Part shown: piece by piece, positions 45,930 through 57,700 of the stretch | Numbering within the stretch: the stretch's first letter is position 1 | Layout: each line of letters opens with the position of its first letter | Assembly: GCF_000321225.1 (NCBI RefSeq) | Contig: NW_004451008.1 | Span: 490,585 to 554,584, forward strand | Origin: Odobenus rosmarus divergens | Taxonomy: Eukaryota; Chordata; Mammalia; Carnivora; Odobenidae | Length of the DNA stretch: 64,000 nucleotides | Direction: 5' to 3' | The notes under the pieces: generated by a model | What the model was told of the DNA's origin: nothing | Database searches by the model: none | The model's input: only the letters and a program-made list of their open reading frames with translations | Program-made: the position numbers and the translations under genes

Positions 45930-46110
45930 GACCACGTTACAGAAAAGAGAGCATGGGCTCAGGTGGGGCAGATGGCTCTGTTTCATATCACACGGCAACC
46001 ACTGTGACTTCGGGCAAACCACAAAATCTGCAGGTCTCCGTTTTCACGTCCGTAAATGAGGCTAAGGTCTCTCACTCCGTACACTGGCACGAGGATTAAA
46101 TCATCACGTG
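45930..46110 (+). repeat. MIR SINE fragment
   Basis: GAGCATGGGCTCAGGTGG, CTGTGACTTCGGGCAAACC and GGCACGAGGATTAAATCATC mark sense MIR, the second within 400 bp. Confidence 0.65.
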
Positions 46111-46714
46111 TACAGACATCTTACGGTTTGCACTTTTTCTTGTATATTTCAAATCTCAAAAAATAATAATGAAAGGTATTTAAAGGACAATCACTGATGT
46201 ACAGTCCCTGCTACCATGTAACAGGGGCAGGGGACACAGGACCTCGACCCCCTTCCTGCCCGAAGGCCCCGTGGCTCCCCAGACACCAGAGCCAGTCTCC
46301 AGCAGCCTTCTGGCTGATCTTTTTGTCCTTTCACAACGAGTACCCTCTCCTTTCAGGCTGCCTTGTGTGACTCACCCTTCTTTGCAATTAACTGTGATGT
46401 TCTGCTGGAGGCTTCCGTTACAAATGACGAGAAGAACAGCCGATTTGGCTTCAACCAGGGTCTGGCGGGTGGGATTGTCTCACCTCATGATTTACTGCCA
46501 AAGAGACAGAAGATGGGCCCCCGGGCATGTCACAGCTGGCCTGCCTCTCCCCCACTGCTTAGTTTTGTTCCCTGACCTGGGTCCTCTGGCACATTCTGTT
46601 CCAAGGGCCAGGCCTGCCCAGTCACACATGATTGCAGGCACCTGGCTGGCTGGTAGGAGGGAGGCTGGCAAAGAGAGAAATGCTATTTCTTCTCTTGGAG
46701 TTTGTCTCCCATTT

Positions 46715-46914
46715 AGTTCAGGATGCTTTAATTGAACACCTACTCTGTGCCAGGCACTCTAGGGGATCAGATGTGAATTTGAAGCAGTTCCCACTGCCCA
46801 GCAGCTTATAATTCATCGGGAGGTGAAGGCAGATCCGCGCATAGCCCTGAGCCTCTGACGGCACGGAGCAACTGCTGTGGAAGTATAGAGAAGAAAGAGA
46901 CTTTCCAACCACGG
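46715..46914 (-). repeat. L2 LINE 3'-end fragment
   Basis: TTGAACACCTACTCTGTGCC, AGGCACTCTAGGGGATCAG and TTCCCACTGCCCAGCAGC are the antisense L2 order. Confidence 0.6.
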
Positions 46915-47138
46915 GTGCCCTTGAGAGGCTTATTGCAGCTGCCATTTGTTGAGCACCTACTGTGTGCAGGGTACTTCCCTTACCTCATTTGATCTACACA
47001 AGTCTTTGAGGAATGGGATTATTATCATGCCCATTTTACAGATGGAGAAAATGAGGTTCTGAAAGGTGAAATGACTTCCCCAAGTTACATAGCCATTGAG
47101 AGGTAGAATCAGAACCACAGTCTAAGTTCCAAACACAT
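46915..47138 (-). repeat. MIR SINE fragment
   Basis: TTGTTGAGCACCTACTGTGT, CCATTTTACAGATGGAGAA and CCAAGTTACATAGCCATTG are antisense MIR; one of the best-preserved MIRs here. Confidence 0.75.
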
Positions 47139-47171
47139 GTTTTTCCCTGAAGGCCAGGCTGCCTACTTCTT

Positions 47172-47363
47172 TTTTTTTTTAAGATTTTATTTATTTGACA
47201 GAGAGAGACACAGCGAGAGAGGGAACAAAAGCAGGGAGAGTGGGAGAGGGATAGGCAGGCTCCCTGCCGAGCAAGGAGCCCGATGCGGGGCTCGATCCGA
47301 GGATCCTAGGATCATGACCTGAGCCGAAGGCAGACGTCCAACGACTGAGCCACCCAGGCGCCC
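47172..47363 (-). mobile_element. Carnivora tRNA-Lys SINE
   Basis: Reverse-oriented copy with a perfect 18-bp target duplication, CCAGGCTGCCTACTTCTT, at 47154-47171 and 47364-47381. It inserted at the edge of the MIR above. Confidence 0.96.
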
Positions 47364-47909
47364 CCAGGCTGCCTACTTCTTAAAGAAGGCTGGATTTGAC
47401 CCGGGCTGGAAGAAGGCTGATATTTCCTTGCCTGGGGTTGGGCATTCCTTCTAGAGGAGTACAAACTGCCTGCTCTGAGATACAGCTCATGTCCTTCCTC
47501 TTCTTCCCACAAGAGGCTGATGAAGACTCATGGCAGGCTTGGTGAAGGACCCTTCGAGTTCTTGTCTCCAGCCTCCACCTGTGATTCCACCCTAAATAAA
47601 TAACCTCACTGTCAACCCAAGTAGTACTGTCCGTCCAGTGGAACCATCAACCCAGACTGATGTAACACCTGCCGGGAGTTTTTACATGGTGATGCACCAT
47701 TAATAACCTATTCAACTCTGTAACTGGCTAAGCACAAACACATCCTTTATGTTCCCTTCAGGCACGTTTGTTCTTGCCCCGATTATAGAATTTTAGATGA
47801 TTAGTGCTGGAAGATAAGAACTGAGTTCAAGTACTTCTTCCTACAGATCCCATACTGAGGTTCAGAGATGGGACGAGCTGGCCTAGGGGCTTTGAGAAAG
47901 GACAGCTGA

Positions 47910-48127
47910 GGGGCATCTGGGTGGCTCAGTGGGTTAAGCATCTGCCTTCAGCTCAGGTCATGATCTCAGGGTCTTGGGATTGAGTCCGGCCTGGGATCCC
48001 TGCTCACCGGGGAGTCTGCTTCTCCGTCTCCCTCTGCCCCTCCCCCTGCTTGTGCTCTTTCTCTCTCTCAAACAAATATATTTTACAGATTAAAAAAAAA
48101 ATCTAAAAAAAAAAAGAAAGAAAGAAA
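47910..48127 (+). mobile_element. Carnivora tRNA-Lys SINE
   Basis: Copy with head GGGGCATCTGGGTGGCTCAG and a long A/GAAA tail. The target duplication GAAAGGACAGCTGA is at 47896-47909 and 48128-48141 with one mismatch. Confidence 0.94.
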
Positions 48128-48189
48128 GAAAGGACAGCCGAAGAGCCACTGTCGTCATGCTCCTCAGCTACTGGGAGGGGCAGAATGAA

Positions 48190-48375
48190 GATTCACCGAG
48201 CACATCTCCAGCCGGGTTTTGTTCTGGGCATTGTACTGTCACATTTCATCCCTATCACAGTCCTGATTAGGCGTCCTGTACCCCATTTTCTAGATGAGAA
48301 ATCTAATGACCTGAAGAATCATAGGACATGCCCAAGGTCCTTTGAGAAGAAGCCAAGGTAGGGACACACAGCTGG
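48190..48375 (-). repeat. MIR SINE fragment
   Basis: CCCATTTTCTAGATGAGAAA after GTACTGTCACATTTCATCC, then CATGCCCAAGGTCC, is antisense MIR. Confidence 0.6.
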
Positions 48376-49149
48376 CTGTCTCCCAAATCCTACCACAGAG
48401 CAGAAGGAGGCAGGTGTTTCTCCCCCCACCCCTTTTTGGGCTTGCAAAATGGGCTGAGGTGTGGTGTAGACCCAGGAGTTCTAGGACCTAGTTGTCCAGC
48501 TTAAAGGGGCCTAGCACTGGACCTTCCCACGGGAGAGATCTGAGCTGCCCGAAGTAATGACCAGCCCTGGGCAGGCGCAAAATGACACACAGAGGGCTGT
48601 AGAAAGGGTGCTTACATCTCTTGCTTTGTTCCTGGATGACTCATGCAGCCCACATAACAAAATTAATGTCTTCTCCAGCACCAGCAAATTGTATTTCTTC
48701 CTTTAAAAAATCACAACCAGCCTGCAAATGGCCCTGGCTTATTTTAGAGACATAGAGCCATCCTGTGGCCACTTCCCTGGACAGGATGGCAGCTACAGTC
48801 AGGACCCCCGGAATGGGGGGGCCTCCCTGAAGCTGTCTCTAAGCCCTGAACTCTGCTTCTGGCCAGGCCTTCTGCTCCAGCCAGTGACCTTCTGTCCTAC
48901 CCGTGTCTCCTCTGAATGGATGTTGCATGTAAGAGCAGGTGCTCTGGAAGTCCCCCACCCTAACTCCCCTCACATGGTGCCCCCCACAACCCCAGGGTGG
49001 CCCAATTTCCTCACCTCTCAGGCTCCGGCTCCAGGGCATCCGCTCTGTGAGCCTCCCCTGCCTCCCCTTGCACCATTACTATGCATTGCCCCTTCCTCAC
49101 TTTGTGACTTCACTATCTCCATATGCAGGCCTCTTCCCGTAAGAATAGA
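48376..49149. other. Non-coding stretch without recognised gene
   Basis: A 156-codon plus-strand ORF (48728-49198) is Pro/Leu-rich and has no recognisable domain. I regard it as compositional. Confidence 0.45.
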
Positions 49150-49440
49150 TACCAGCCAGCATTTATATAGTACTTACCGTGTACCATCACCGTTCTAAGA
49201 TACATATGTGCATAGATACGTGTGTGTATATACTGTGTACGTGTATGTGTGTGTGTATAGACGCAGATGCTCATCTAATCTTCACGGCGCTATGAAATGG
49301 GCCATGTTATCACCATTTTACCAACGGAGAAACTGAGGCAGAGCGAGGCTACCTAGTTTGTTGGCCATCACTCAGCTAGGTAAGCGGCAGAGCCAGAATC
49401 TGGGTCCCTTCAGGCTGCATATCCTACCCTGTGCCCCATG
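49150..49440 (-). repeat. MIR SINE with a GT microsatellite grown inside it
   Basis: CAGCATTTATATAGTACTTA opens and CCATTTTACCAACGGAGAA follows, in antisense MIR order. They are split by an interrupted GT/TA repeat at about 49206-49258. Confidence 0.7.
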
Positions 49441-49869
49441 GCCTCCAGCACCAGTCATGCCCAGTTTTACTTGCTGAGTTCCCACCTCACACCCCCTCCC
49501 CCCATTCCATGGTCTACTTGAGGAGAGGGCTTGCGTCTTCTCCCTCCAGTGGCCTCGTGCTGGGCTCAGCATCTGGACCACAGCGGGGTTCCACACTGCT
49601 GACTGACACCCTGGGCCGCCAGCCCCTGCCCCTGGCTCCACGCATCTTCCTGCCTCTGATTTCTTCCGTCCTCCCCCCGCCCCCCCCCGCCCCCAGGACA
49701 TGTCCCTGGACCTGTTCTCTGTGCCAAGGATTTTGGTGCTCCCTCAGTCCAGGCCCTGCCTCTCCACTGGGGGCTCAGTGCTTCATCCTTTGGGGGCCAG
49801 GGGGTGCTGGGGGAACACAGACAAGCATGCGCCCCATTCCTAGTTCAATTTTTCTTTGCCTTTCAAAAG
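49441..49869. other. C-rich non-coding stretch
   Basis: A 197-codon plus-strand ORF (49431-50024) runs from this C-rich stretch into an antisense L2 fragment. It has no domain. A C-run is at 49672-49694. Confidence 0.45.
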
Positions 49870-50290
49870 CACTGTGTACATATACATGCATTCAACAAAT
49901 CTTGGACACCTACCTCAAATCAGACACTGTTCTAGGCATTGAGAATATACTGGCAACGACCATCATGGCAGTTAACGTTCCAGTCAGGGAGACAAGGGCA
50001 CACAAAGAGCAATGGGGTGTGTGATAGCGTGCCAAGGGGAGGCAGGTGCCAGAAAAGGGAAGAGAGTAGGGAAGGGCAGACAGAGACAGGGATGGAATGG
50101 GGAGGGAGGGCTTCTCTGCAGATAGGATATTGGAGCAGAGACCTGATGAAGTGAGGGAGACAGGCTAGCACCTGCAGGAAGAAGTTCCAGGCAGAGGGAA
50201 CTGCCGGGGCCACATGCTGCAATGGCTAGTACGTGAGGAGCAGAGCAGATGAGCATGATGGTGGCAGTGGATCCTACAGATCCTTGTGGG
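49870..50290 (-). repeat. L2 LINE 3'-end fragment
   Basis: CATTCAACAAATCTTGGACA, CACTGTTCTAGGCATTGAG, GAGCAGAGACCTGATGAAG and GTTCCAGGCAGAGGGAACT are the antisense L2 3'-end order. Confidence 0.75.
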
Positions 50291-50309
50291 CTGTGAGGAG
50301 GATCGGAGG

Positions 50310-50645
50310 TTTGTCTTAGCCAGGGCTGCTTGAACAAAATACCACAGCCTGGGTGTCTTATAAACACCAGAAATATATTTCTTGTAGTTCTGGAGGCTGG
50401 AGGCCTGAGATCGGGGGGCCGGCATGGGCATGGTTGGGGGAGCGTCCTCTTCGGGGTCGCAGACTTCTGGTTGTGTCCTCACCTGGTGGAAGTGGGGAGA
50501 GAGCTCTGTGAGGCCTCTTTTATGAGAACATGAATCCCACTTACCTAAGCAGCTTCCAAAGCCCCCCCTCCCCCGTACCCTCACACTGGGCTTTAGGATT
50601 TCAACATATCGATCTGGGGAGACACAAACATTCAGGCCATAGCTG
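50310..50645 (-). mobile_element. MaLR LTR
   Basis: In reverse order on the plus strand: AACAAAATACCACAGCCTGG, TAGTTCTGGAGGCTGGAGGC, TTGTGTCCTCACCTGGTGG and GACACAAACATTCAGGCCAT. This is an antisense MaLR (MST/MLT1-type) LTR. Confidence 0.75.
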
Positions 50646-50899
50646 GTTTTATTCCAACTGTGTTGGAAACTCCCGAAGAGGTGGGTACAATCTGACCCAG
50701 GTTTTAAAAATGGGAAAGCTCGGGTTGTGTGTGTTACCCAGTTACCCAGATGGAAAATGATGTTTGGGGTTCTTCAAGTGCCTTCTGTTCCCACTGTTTC
50801 TCTCAACAACTCCCTCCCCTCACAGCCATGTTGTGTCTCCACAGACTTCAACTAGAACTCAGGGCCCAACAAGGGACATGACTAAAGAAATCATTGCTG

Positions 50900-51065
50900 C
50901 TGACACAGGCCGGGATGGGGTGGTCCAGGGGCTATGGGAGCACAGAAAAGGGGCTTCCAGTGAGCCGGGGCTTTCTCGCCTAGAAAGTCAGGGATGGCTT
51001 CTGCAGGAGGTAGCATGTGACAGGAGACCTGAATAAGCAGAGGTCTAGCCATGGGGAACCACACG
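50900..51065 (-). repeat. L2 LINE 3'-end fragment
   Basis: GTCAGGGATGGCTTCTGCAG and TGACAGGAGACCTGAATAAG are antisense L2. Confidence 0.6.
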
Positions 51066-51809
51066 TGTGGACAGAGAAATCACAACGCTATGTAGTGAAG
51101 GTCTTGCCTGCACCCTGATTCCCTCACCCCCTCGTCCTTCAGTGCCCACCTTGCCAACCCCAGTGCTGGCCTTTGAACCTCGCTGTACAAATTTGCCACC
51201 ACTGGTTCCAACACAAACTTACACTGTAATCCCAGCTGGACCCTTGGCCACCCAGCACTCCTCTCCCTGGAAATTAACTGCCTGTCACCTTCCCAACAGC
51301 TCAAACTCCAAGCTTCCCTTCTCTCCCTGCTGCCTTCACCACCAAGGTGACCTGACCTCACGGTACAATGGGAACTCTACCTCCTTGCCCCTGATCTCCA
51401 CCTGAAGGACGTTCACATCTTCAACCCTCATCTCCTTCACATGGTCTCAGAGAGATGCGATCATTCTTCTTGATTAAGATTAACTATTATATCTTCCTTT
51501 GCCTAAGTGGATTATATTTTGGGGTAACCAAATAGCCCAGGTGAATAAGGGAGAGTTCCTTTTGATAGAAGAATTCCAGCCAAAAAAAAAAAAGTGAATG
51601 GAATAGAGAATTAGAAAATTACCTTTCTGCAATCCCATTTGGTGCAGGTGAAAATTACCAGTGGATGAAACAATCAGAAGGTCTATTAATGGGGCACTTT
51701 ACATGGAGAGAGAAGGCTACCAGCACCTGACCCCCACTGTTGCATCTTAGCGAGATCACTGGGAATGAGCCAACAACACGTACACCTCCCGATGAGACGA
51801 AACTTGGGG
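51066..51809. other. Non-coding stretch without recognised gene
   Basis: The C-rich 112-codon plus-strand ORF (51067-51405) has no domain; it may include L2-like sequence. Confidence 0.45.
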
Positions 51810-51980
51810 GCTGGGGCCTCACCTGCACATTAGAATCACCTGGGGGAGCTTTAACACATACTGATGTCCGGATCCATCCCCACTAATTATGATTTAAAAG
51901 GTCTGGGTACAGCCTACCCAAGGAGATGTTTACAAAGTGCCCCCACTGATTCTAAGGAGTAGTCAAGGCTGGGATCTCTG
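51810..51980 (+). repeat. MER5A-like fragment
   Basis: GCACATTAGAATCACCTGGG, then TCCGGATCCATCCCCACTAA, in MER5A order. Confidence 0.65.
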
Positions 51981-52699
51981 CCACACGAAGCAGAAAGCTT
52001 TACCCATGAAGCACAAAGTACACCATGAATTGTGCTTCCCCTGCAAAAGTGGATCCTACTCAAGCCTCTCAAGGTAATCTCTAGTTAAAGAAATTTCAAG
52101 GGATAGAGAAACAAGTGGCACTGTGAGGAAGCAACCAGACAAATCTAATCATTCTGCCCAGCAACTGACTCATGTCATGTTTTCAATAATCCAGTGGCTT
52201 TAAAAAGGGGGGTGGAGGGGCTGTTCTAGATTGAGACTTTAAAGACCTAAGAACCACCTGCAGTGCATGGATGTGCTTTAGATCTTGAATTAAACAAGTC
52301 ATTTTTTAGACAACTGGGGAAACCTGACTGTGGACTGGACGTTAGAGGCTACCAAGAGGGGATGCCTAGTTATTAGGCATGTAATTACATCGCAACAATG
52401 TAAGAAATGTTTATATCTGGGTGTAAAAGTGTGAAATGGTAGGAGACCTGGGATTTGTTTTAAAATATTTCAGCAACAACAAAAAAACCATCGTTGAAGC
52501 AAATGTGACAAAAGTTTAGGAATTATTAAATCTGGAGAGAGTAATATGGGTGTTCCATTATGTTTTTCTCTCTACTTTTGTTTATATTTTCTAATACAGC
52601 TTTTACAAAGGTGGCCCTTTTTGATTCTCCAGTAACAGATGTCATGATTATTTGTGTTATTACCTTGGCTCCCTCGTTCCATCCTCAGAAGCAGCAGCA

Positions 52700-52880
52700 C
52701 CAACACCAGTTGAACGAGACCAGGCACCGTACCGGGAGCTAATTCCCACCAGCGTCCGGTAGGGTAGGTGCTGTCAGCCTCACTGTACAGACGAGAAACT
52801 GAGTTCAGAGAGATCGTCACTCACTCAAGGTCACATAGCCAGTTTGGGACAATCAGGATTAGAAGTCAGATACAACAGCC
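52700..52880 (-). repeat. MIR SINE fragment
   Basis: TGTACAGACGAGAAACTGAG and CAAGGTCACATAGCCAGTTT are antisense MIR. The segment upstream of it (51981-52699) is AT-rich with no gene seen. Confidence 0.65.
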
Positions 52881-53379
52881 CCTGGTCTTTATCACTAAGC
52901 TCTGCTACTGTCTTCCCCCTTCCTCCCCCTTGTGTTCTCTCTCTCTCTCCTTCATCATCTCCCTCCTCTTCAGGCCCCCCTTCATCCTGACAGGACATAC
53001 CCTTCAACCGTTCTGGAGCTTGGTCCTTCCTCTCTCCTTCTCTTCCCTCCCCATATCGCTAGAAAGAGTTATCGATACTTACCTACCTTCTTGCTCACCC
53101 CCATTTGTTCCTTAGTCCCTTGTACTCTGACTTCTACCACAAGTCCAAAAGAGACCTCAAAAAAAAAAAAACCCAGAGAATGTTCTCCGCCCCCCGCCAT
53201 GTAATCTCCCCGCAGCATGTGACCCGCTGCCCGTTCCCCACCTTCTTGGAGCCTTTTCTCCCACTGACTGGGCAAAGACGGATTCATCTGAAAACTGCCT
53301 TCTCTCCTTCTCTGACTCCTCCTCCTCCTTCTACAAACCTAATGTCAGCTTTCCCAGGTACTAAGCAGTGTGACCTTCA

Positions 53380-53770
53380 TTATCTACATAAGTACTTCTC
53401 AGACTGGGTCCCTGTGACCAGCATCACAATCACCTGGGGTATATGGTAAAAATGCAGAGCCCAGAGTGCCTGGGGGGCTCGGTCGGTTAAGCTCTAACTC
53501 TTGATTTTGGCTCAGGTCACCATCTCAGGGTCCTGGGATCTAGCCCCAGCTCTGGCTCCGCGCTCAGAGGGGAGTCTGCTTTAGCATTCTCTCCTTCTCC
53601 CTCTGTCCCTCCCCCCTCTCAAATAATGAAGAGGTCTTAAAAAAAAAAAACAAAGGCAGATCCCAGGACCCACCCACACCTGCTGAACCAGACTCTCAGA
53701 GTCTAGTCTCTTCATGTTGGTAAGTTCCCCAGGAGAGTCTTACATCCCCAGGTTAACAATGCTTTCCCAG
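53380..53770 (+). repeat. MER5A-like element split by a SINE
   Basis: The left arm (53380-53465) has TACTTCTCAGACTGGGTCCC and AATCACCTGGGG. The right arm (about 53656-53770) has GATCCCAGGACCCACCC and AAGTTCCCCAGGAGAGTC. Together they make one MER5A copy interrupted at about 53465. Confidence 0.7.
53466..53655 (+). mobile_element. Carnivora tRNA-Lys SINE, inside MER5A
   Basis: Diverged copy with head AGAGTGCCTGGGGGGCTCGG and an A-tail. The target duplication is imperfect (AATGCAGAGCCCAG vs AAGGCAGATCCCAG). Confidence 0.9.
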
Positions 53771-53989
53771 TGCCCCTTCCTTTCCAAAGCTTCCACCTGC
53801 TACCTGCAGGCTGATGATTCTGAATACGGCAGCTTTGTCGCGGCCTTCCAGCCTTCTTTCCTGCCCATCACCTAGTCTGGAGACCCTGGTCTCAACCTCT
53901 CCCTCATTTTCATAGCCCCACCATGTTAGTTCCGTTCCCGAACCATTCCTTGCCTGCCTCCCATCCCCTGGTCCCACTGAGGCCCACCA

Positions 53990-54439
53990 CCCTGCCCCGG
54001 GGGGGAGCTCTCACCTTTTCTCACCTGGCTTATTGCATTCGCTTTCTGAGTGGGCCCTTTGCCCCCAGAGACTCCCCCACCTTCCAAATTGTCCTCCAGA
54101 TTCCTGCAAGAGTGCTCAAAACAAAGCACCGATCTAATTATGTGGATTTCCCAGCCCTGCAATATGCAGTGCTTCCCTATTGCCTATAAAATCATGTCCA
54201 CATTCCTCTGTGATCTGACCTCTACCTACCTTTCTGGTCTTATCTTCACTTTAGAAAAAAATGACCAAAACTAAAACCACTCTTTTCTCCCCAACATATT
54301 CCTGTGCTTTGCTCATGCAGTCCCTTCTGCCAAGGAGATGTTCCTCCTCTCATCTTGAATGTTGAAATCCTATCCTCTGTGACAGCTAGATCCAAAACAG
54401 CCTCCCCAGTGAGCCTTGTCTCCTGGTCGTCATGCCCTC
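53990..54439 (+). repeat. L2 LINE 3' region
   Basis: TGCTTCCCTATTGCCTATAA, ATTCCTGTGCTTTGCTCATG, CCCTTCTGCCAAGGAGATGT are in sense L2 order. The plus-strand ORFs here are relics of it. Confidence 0.7.
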
Positions 54440-54925
54440 ATGTCATCCCCTCCCATTTGGATCTGGCCTGGTCAATAGAATGCAGTAGAAGTGCCGCGGT
54501 GTAATGCCCAAGGTTAGCTCAAAAAAGACCTCGCGTTTTATCCCTTGGTCTCCTGGAATGATGCTCACATGCCATGTGAGAAGTTCAAGTACTCTGTTTG
54601 CCCTGCTGTGAGGAAACTCAAGCTAGCCAAGCTGGAAAACCATGGAGAGAGAGACACCCTGTCAGCCCAGGCTGTTCCAGACATCTCAGACAAGGTGCCA
54701 GGCACGTGCGCCGTGGAGCCATTTTGGGTGCCTAGACCAGTGACGCCTTTGAATGGCTCCAGCCCCAGCTGCAACCTGTCACCCCATACGAGACCCCAAG
54801 TGAGAACCTCCCAGGGAGCCCAGCCGACCCACAGAACTATGAGAGAGTATAATCAATTGTTGTTTTAAGCCACTAAGGATTGGAGTGTTTGTTACACAAT
54901 AATAGATTTCTGGAACAATTTCTTT
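54440..54925 (+). mobile_element. MaLR (MLT1-like) LTR
   Basis: TTGTTTTAAGCCACTAAGG and GTTTGTTACACAATAATAGA at the end are hallmark MLT1 3' sequence. The 5' edge is approximate. Confidence 0.75.
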
Positions 54926-54984
54926 CCAAGTACAGCTCAAATCCCCCATCTTCAGTATAGAGACTGCTGAGTCCTAGGACAGAA

Positions 54985-55165
54985 TGAATTGCCCTCTCCC
55001 GTGTGCTCAGAACTCTTTGTGACCATCAAGGACCTATCACGGTCTGACGCACAACTGAGGAAGGGCAAAGATTTTGCTCACTCATCTACTTGGCGCTGGT
55101 GCCAATCACTGTTCATGGCATGGAGTAGACGTTCAGACAGTGTTTGCTAAATTGAATTGATCTCC
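54985..55165 (+). repeat. L2 LINE 3'-end fragment
   Basis: GGGCAAAGATTTTGCTCACT and GCATGGAGTAGACGTTCAGA are the L2 terminus in sense. Confidence 0.6.
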
Positions 55166-57339
55166 TTTCCCTTCCCCAGCTGCTCAAGGCAGCCAGCCTC
55201 AAGACCGCCCAGACACTGAGCATTGGGGAAACCCCTGAGCACACAGGATTGATGAGGGAAGTTGAGTGTACCAAATCAGTGTTGGCAAAAAGCTTTCCAA
55301 ACCAGAAGGAAGGAAAACTTTGGAGACAATTTCAAAAAACCGAACGGAAGAGAGGCGGAAGAGGCTAGAGGTGGCTGTCATTCCTTGCTCGTTGACACGA
55401 GACAAACATTTGAGGACCGGAGGCTTCTGGGCCAAGTGCCCACTTCCCCGACAGCCTGGAAGGCTCCCACCCATTCTGGTTCAGGAGGGTGATGGCTCTG
55501 AGTGTCCACCACGGGCCCAGCCGAGACAGCTACAGCACACACTTAGCTCACTGGACAATGCCAACCCAGGCCTCTGAACTGCTGTGGCGCCTCAGAACCC
55601 AAAAGCCATCTGAGCCCTCTGGTGGGCCGGGGATAAATCTTGCAGGTAACCACCCACCCCTTTGAAATCACACTCCCAGACCTCCCTCCAACACCTTAAT
55701 TCCCTTCCCATCACACAACCCTCCCATTATTCTTGGCCATATTAGGCCAAACAATTTTAAGTATGTGTTATTCAAACTGCAGCTATCCCACTATGCAGAT
55801 GACAAAGTCTCAACTCTGTTGTAGGACAGGATTCTAATTAATTTGGCCTTATCCCCTGTGTGGGACGTGGTGAGGATTTTTCTAAGGATTTGTCTGTTAC
55901 GCCAGGGATTCTCTGTCCTGGCTGCATGTTAAGATCCTGGAGAGCTTTGAAGAAATTCCTTCTGCCTCGGTCCCATCCCGTTCTAGCCTGGGGGTTCCAG
56001 GCAAACCCAGGCAGTTTCCTACCCAGTCCTATTTCTCATTTTGGCTACAAATCATCTTTTCATAAAACTGGCCTGTCGCTATAGGACAGAAGGGACACCG
56101 GGTAGACACTAACGTGTCACCAAGGAAGTCGTAATTAAATTCAGAACAGTCAAATTGTATGAGTTCAATTTTGTGGCCTCGAAATTTGATTTATTGTCCA
56201 ACTACAGGGTATGGTTTTTTGTGACAACTCTGAAGACTGCAGCATGAGGAAAAATCACTCCATTAAATGAGAAAGCAGAATTGTCTCTCCTCTGTGATAG
56301 CAACTCCATAAAAAAACCAAAAAACAAAAACGTATATTTTTGAAAGCCTGAAAATGAAAGCACAAAATGATCATAATTAGGGTATTGGATGATTTTTTTT
56401 TCTTTTTCTTTCAAAACTTCCTTTGTGTTGGTCACCATACTTTTAAAACTTTTTTAAAAAAAGCAAAATAAAGTCTGAACACTTGGATTTACTTATAGAG
56501 ACTGCTGTTAACTGTTGACCAGGATAAAGAGAGGTAATTGAGCACCTTGGACAAGTCTCCCTCCGTCTTGGGCCACTGTTTCCTGTCTGCAGATTGCACC
56601 AAAGGGGCCGCGAGGCCTCTTGACAGCACCACGCTCTGATTCAGGCTCCCGTGATACTGTTTCTAGGAGACCACCGAAGCAACCGTTAGCCAATAGGCTT
56701 CCTTGGTGAGGCGCTGGGGGACGGGGGGTGGGCAGGCAGGCTTGCAGCCGAGCTGTTTCACCTCCTCACCTCAGAGTGCATCTGGCCCAGCCCACAGCAT
56801 GGCCCTAGCCTCCACCCACACCGTCCACCCCACTTGCCAACTTCCCTCTGTGGTCCCCTTCGCCTACTCACAACTGTAGGCCTCCTTCCAGGCCGCCCCT
56901 ACAGGATGAGCAGTTTGCCAGTTAATATACATCAAGCTGCCACCTTCAAACAGCTCCGAGAGCCCCATCTGTTCGGCAGGAGCATGCCAACTAGAAGGAC
57001 CACCCACCACCCACTGCTGTCCCCCAGGTGCTGGGCAAGGGGTCCCCTCTGAGCCCAGCGGGCTTGGTTCCAGGGAGCAAGAGGTGGGAGCGTCGGTCAT
57101 GGCTGGATGAAGGACCCCACACAGCACCTAATAAAGACCTCCTGGATCTCACTGTTGAAGACTTGAGGGGTCAAGGTCCAGCCCGAGCCACCTGAAGAGC
57201 TCCAAGGGCTGAAGATCACACAGCCCAGACGTCAGCGCCGAGTGGGAAGAAACTTCATCTGGTGTGGATCTGGGATGCTTGTCCTTTACAATAATCCTAA
57301 TCTCTGTCACCCTTTTCTTCCTGTGTGCTGACTGCTCCA
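55166..57339. other. Non-coding stretch, MER5A fragment only
   Basis: No gene is supported. A MER5A-like piece lies at about 55910-56015. The 103- and 76-codon ORFs at 55262-55577 overlap in different frames and have no domain. Confidence 0.45.
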
Positions 57340-57480
57340 TACTCCTTCTCCCATGTAATGTTCTCAACAACCTGGATGTAGGTACTGTTATTATGACCAT
57401 GTTTGTAGGTAAGGAAATGGAAGCCTAGACAAGTAAAATAATTTCTCCCAAACACACAGCTAAGTGGTAAGGCAGTGTGA
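57340..57480 (-). repeat. MIR SINE fragment
   Basis: AATGTTCTCAACAACCTGG, then AAACACACAGCTAAGTGGTA, is antisense MIR. Confidence 0.65.
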
Positions 57481-57489
57481 AGTGTGGGC

Positions 57490-57700
57490 TCTAAATTCCA
57501 ACTGTCTGGATTTGAAATCTGGGTCTGTCCCTCACAAAGTGTGTAACTTTGGGTGAATTATTAATCTCTCTGAACATCTGCTTGCTCTTCTATTAAATGG
57601 GGGTGATAATCCTTATTTGTCAGGATTGATGTACGAGGATTAAAGGAAATCATCCTTGAAAACGCTTAGCACAGAATCTGCACTCTATAAATGCACATTA
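57490..57700 (+). repeat. MIR SINE fragment
   Basis: GGATTTGAAATCTGGGTCTG, CTTCTATTAAATGGGGGTGA and GAAAACGCTTAGCACAGAAT are sense MIR. It abuts an antisense MIR, giving a head-to-head pair. Confidence 0.7.

Noticed and set aside
49431..50024. 197-codon plus-strand ORF
   Set aside because: It starts in C-rich low-complexity sequence and runs into an antisense L2 fragment. No domain is visible; the length reflects GC content.
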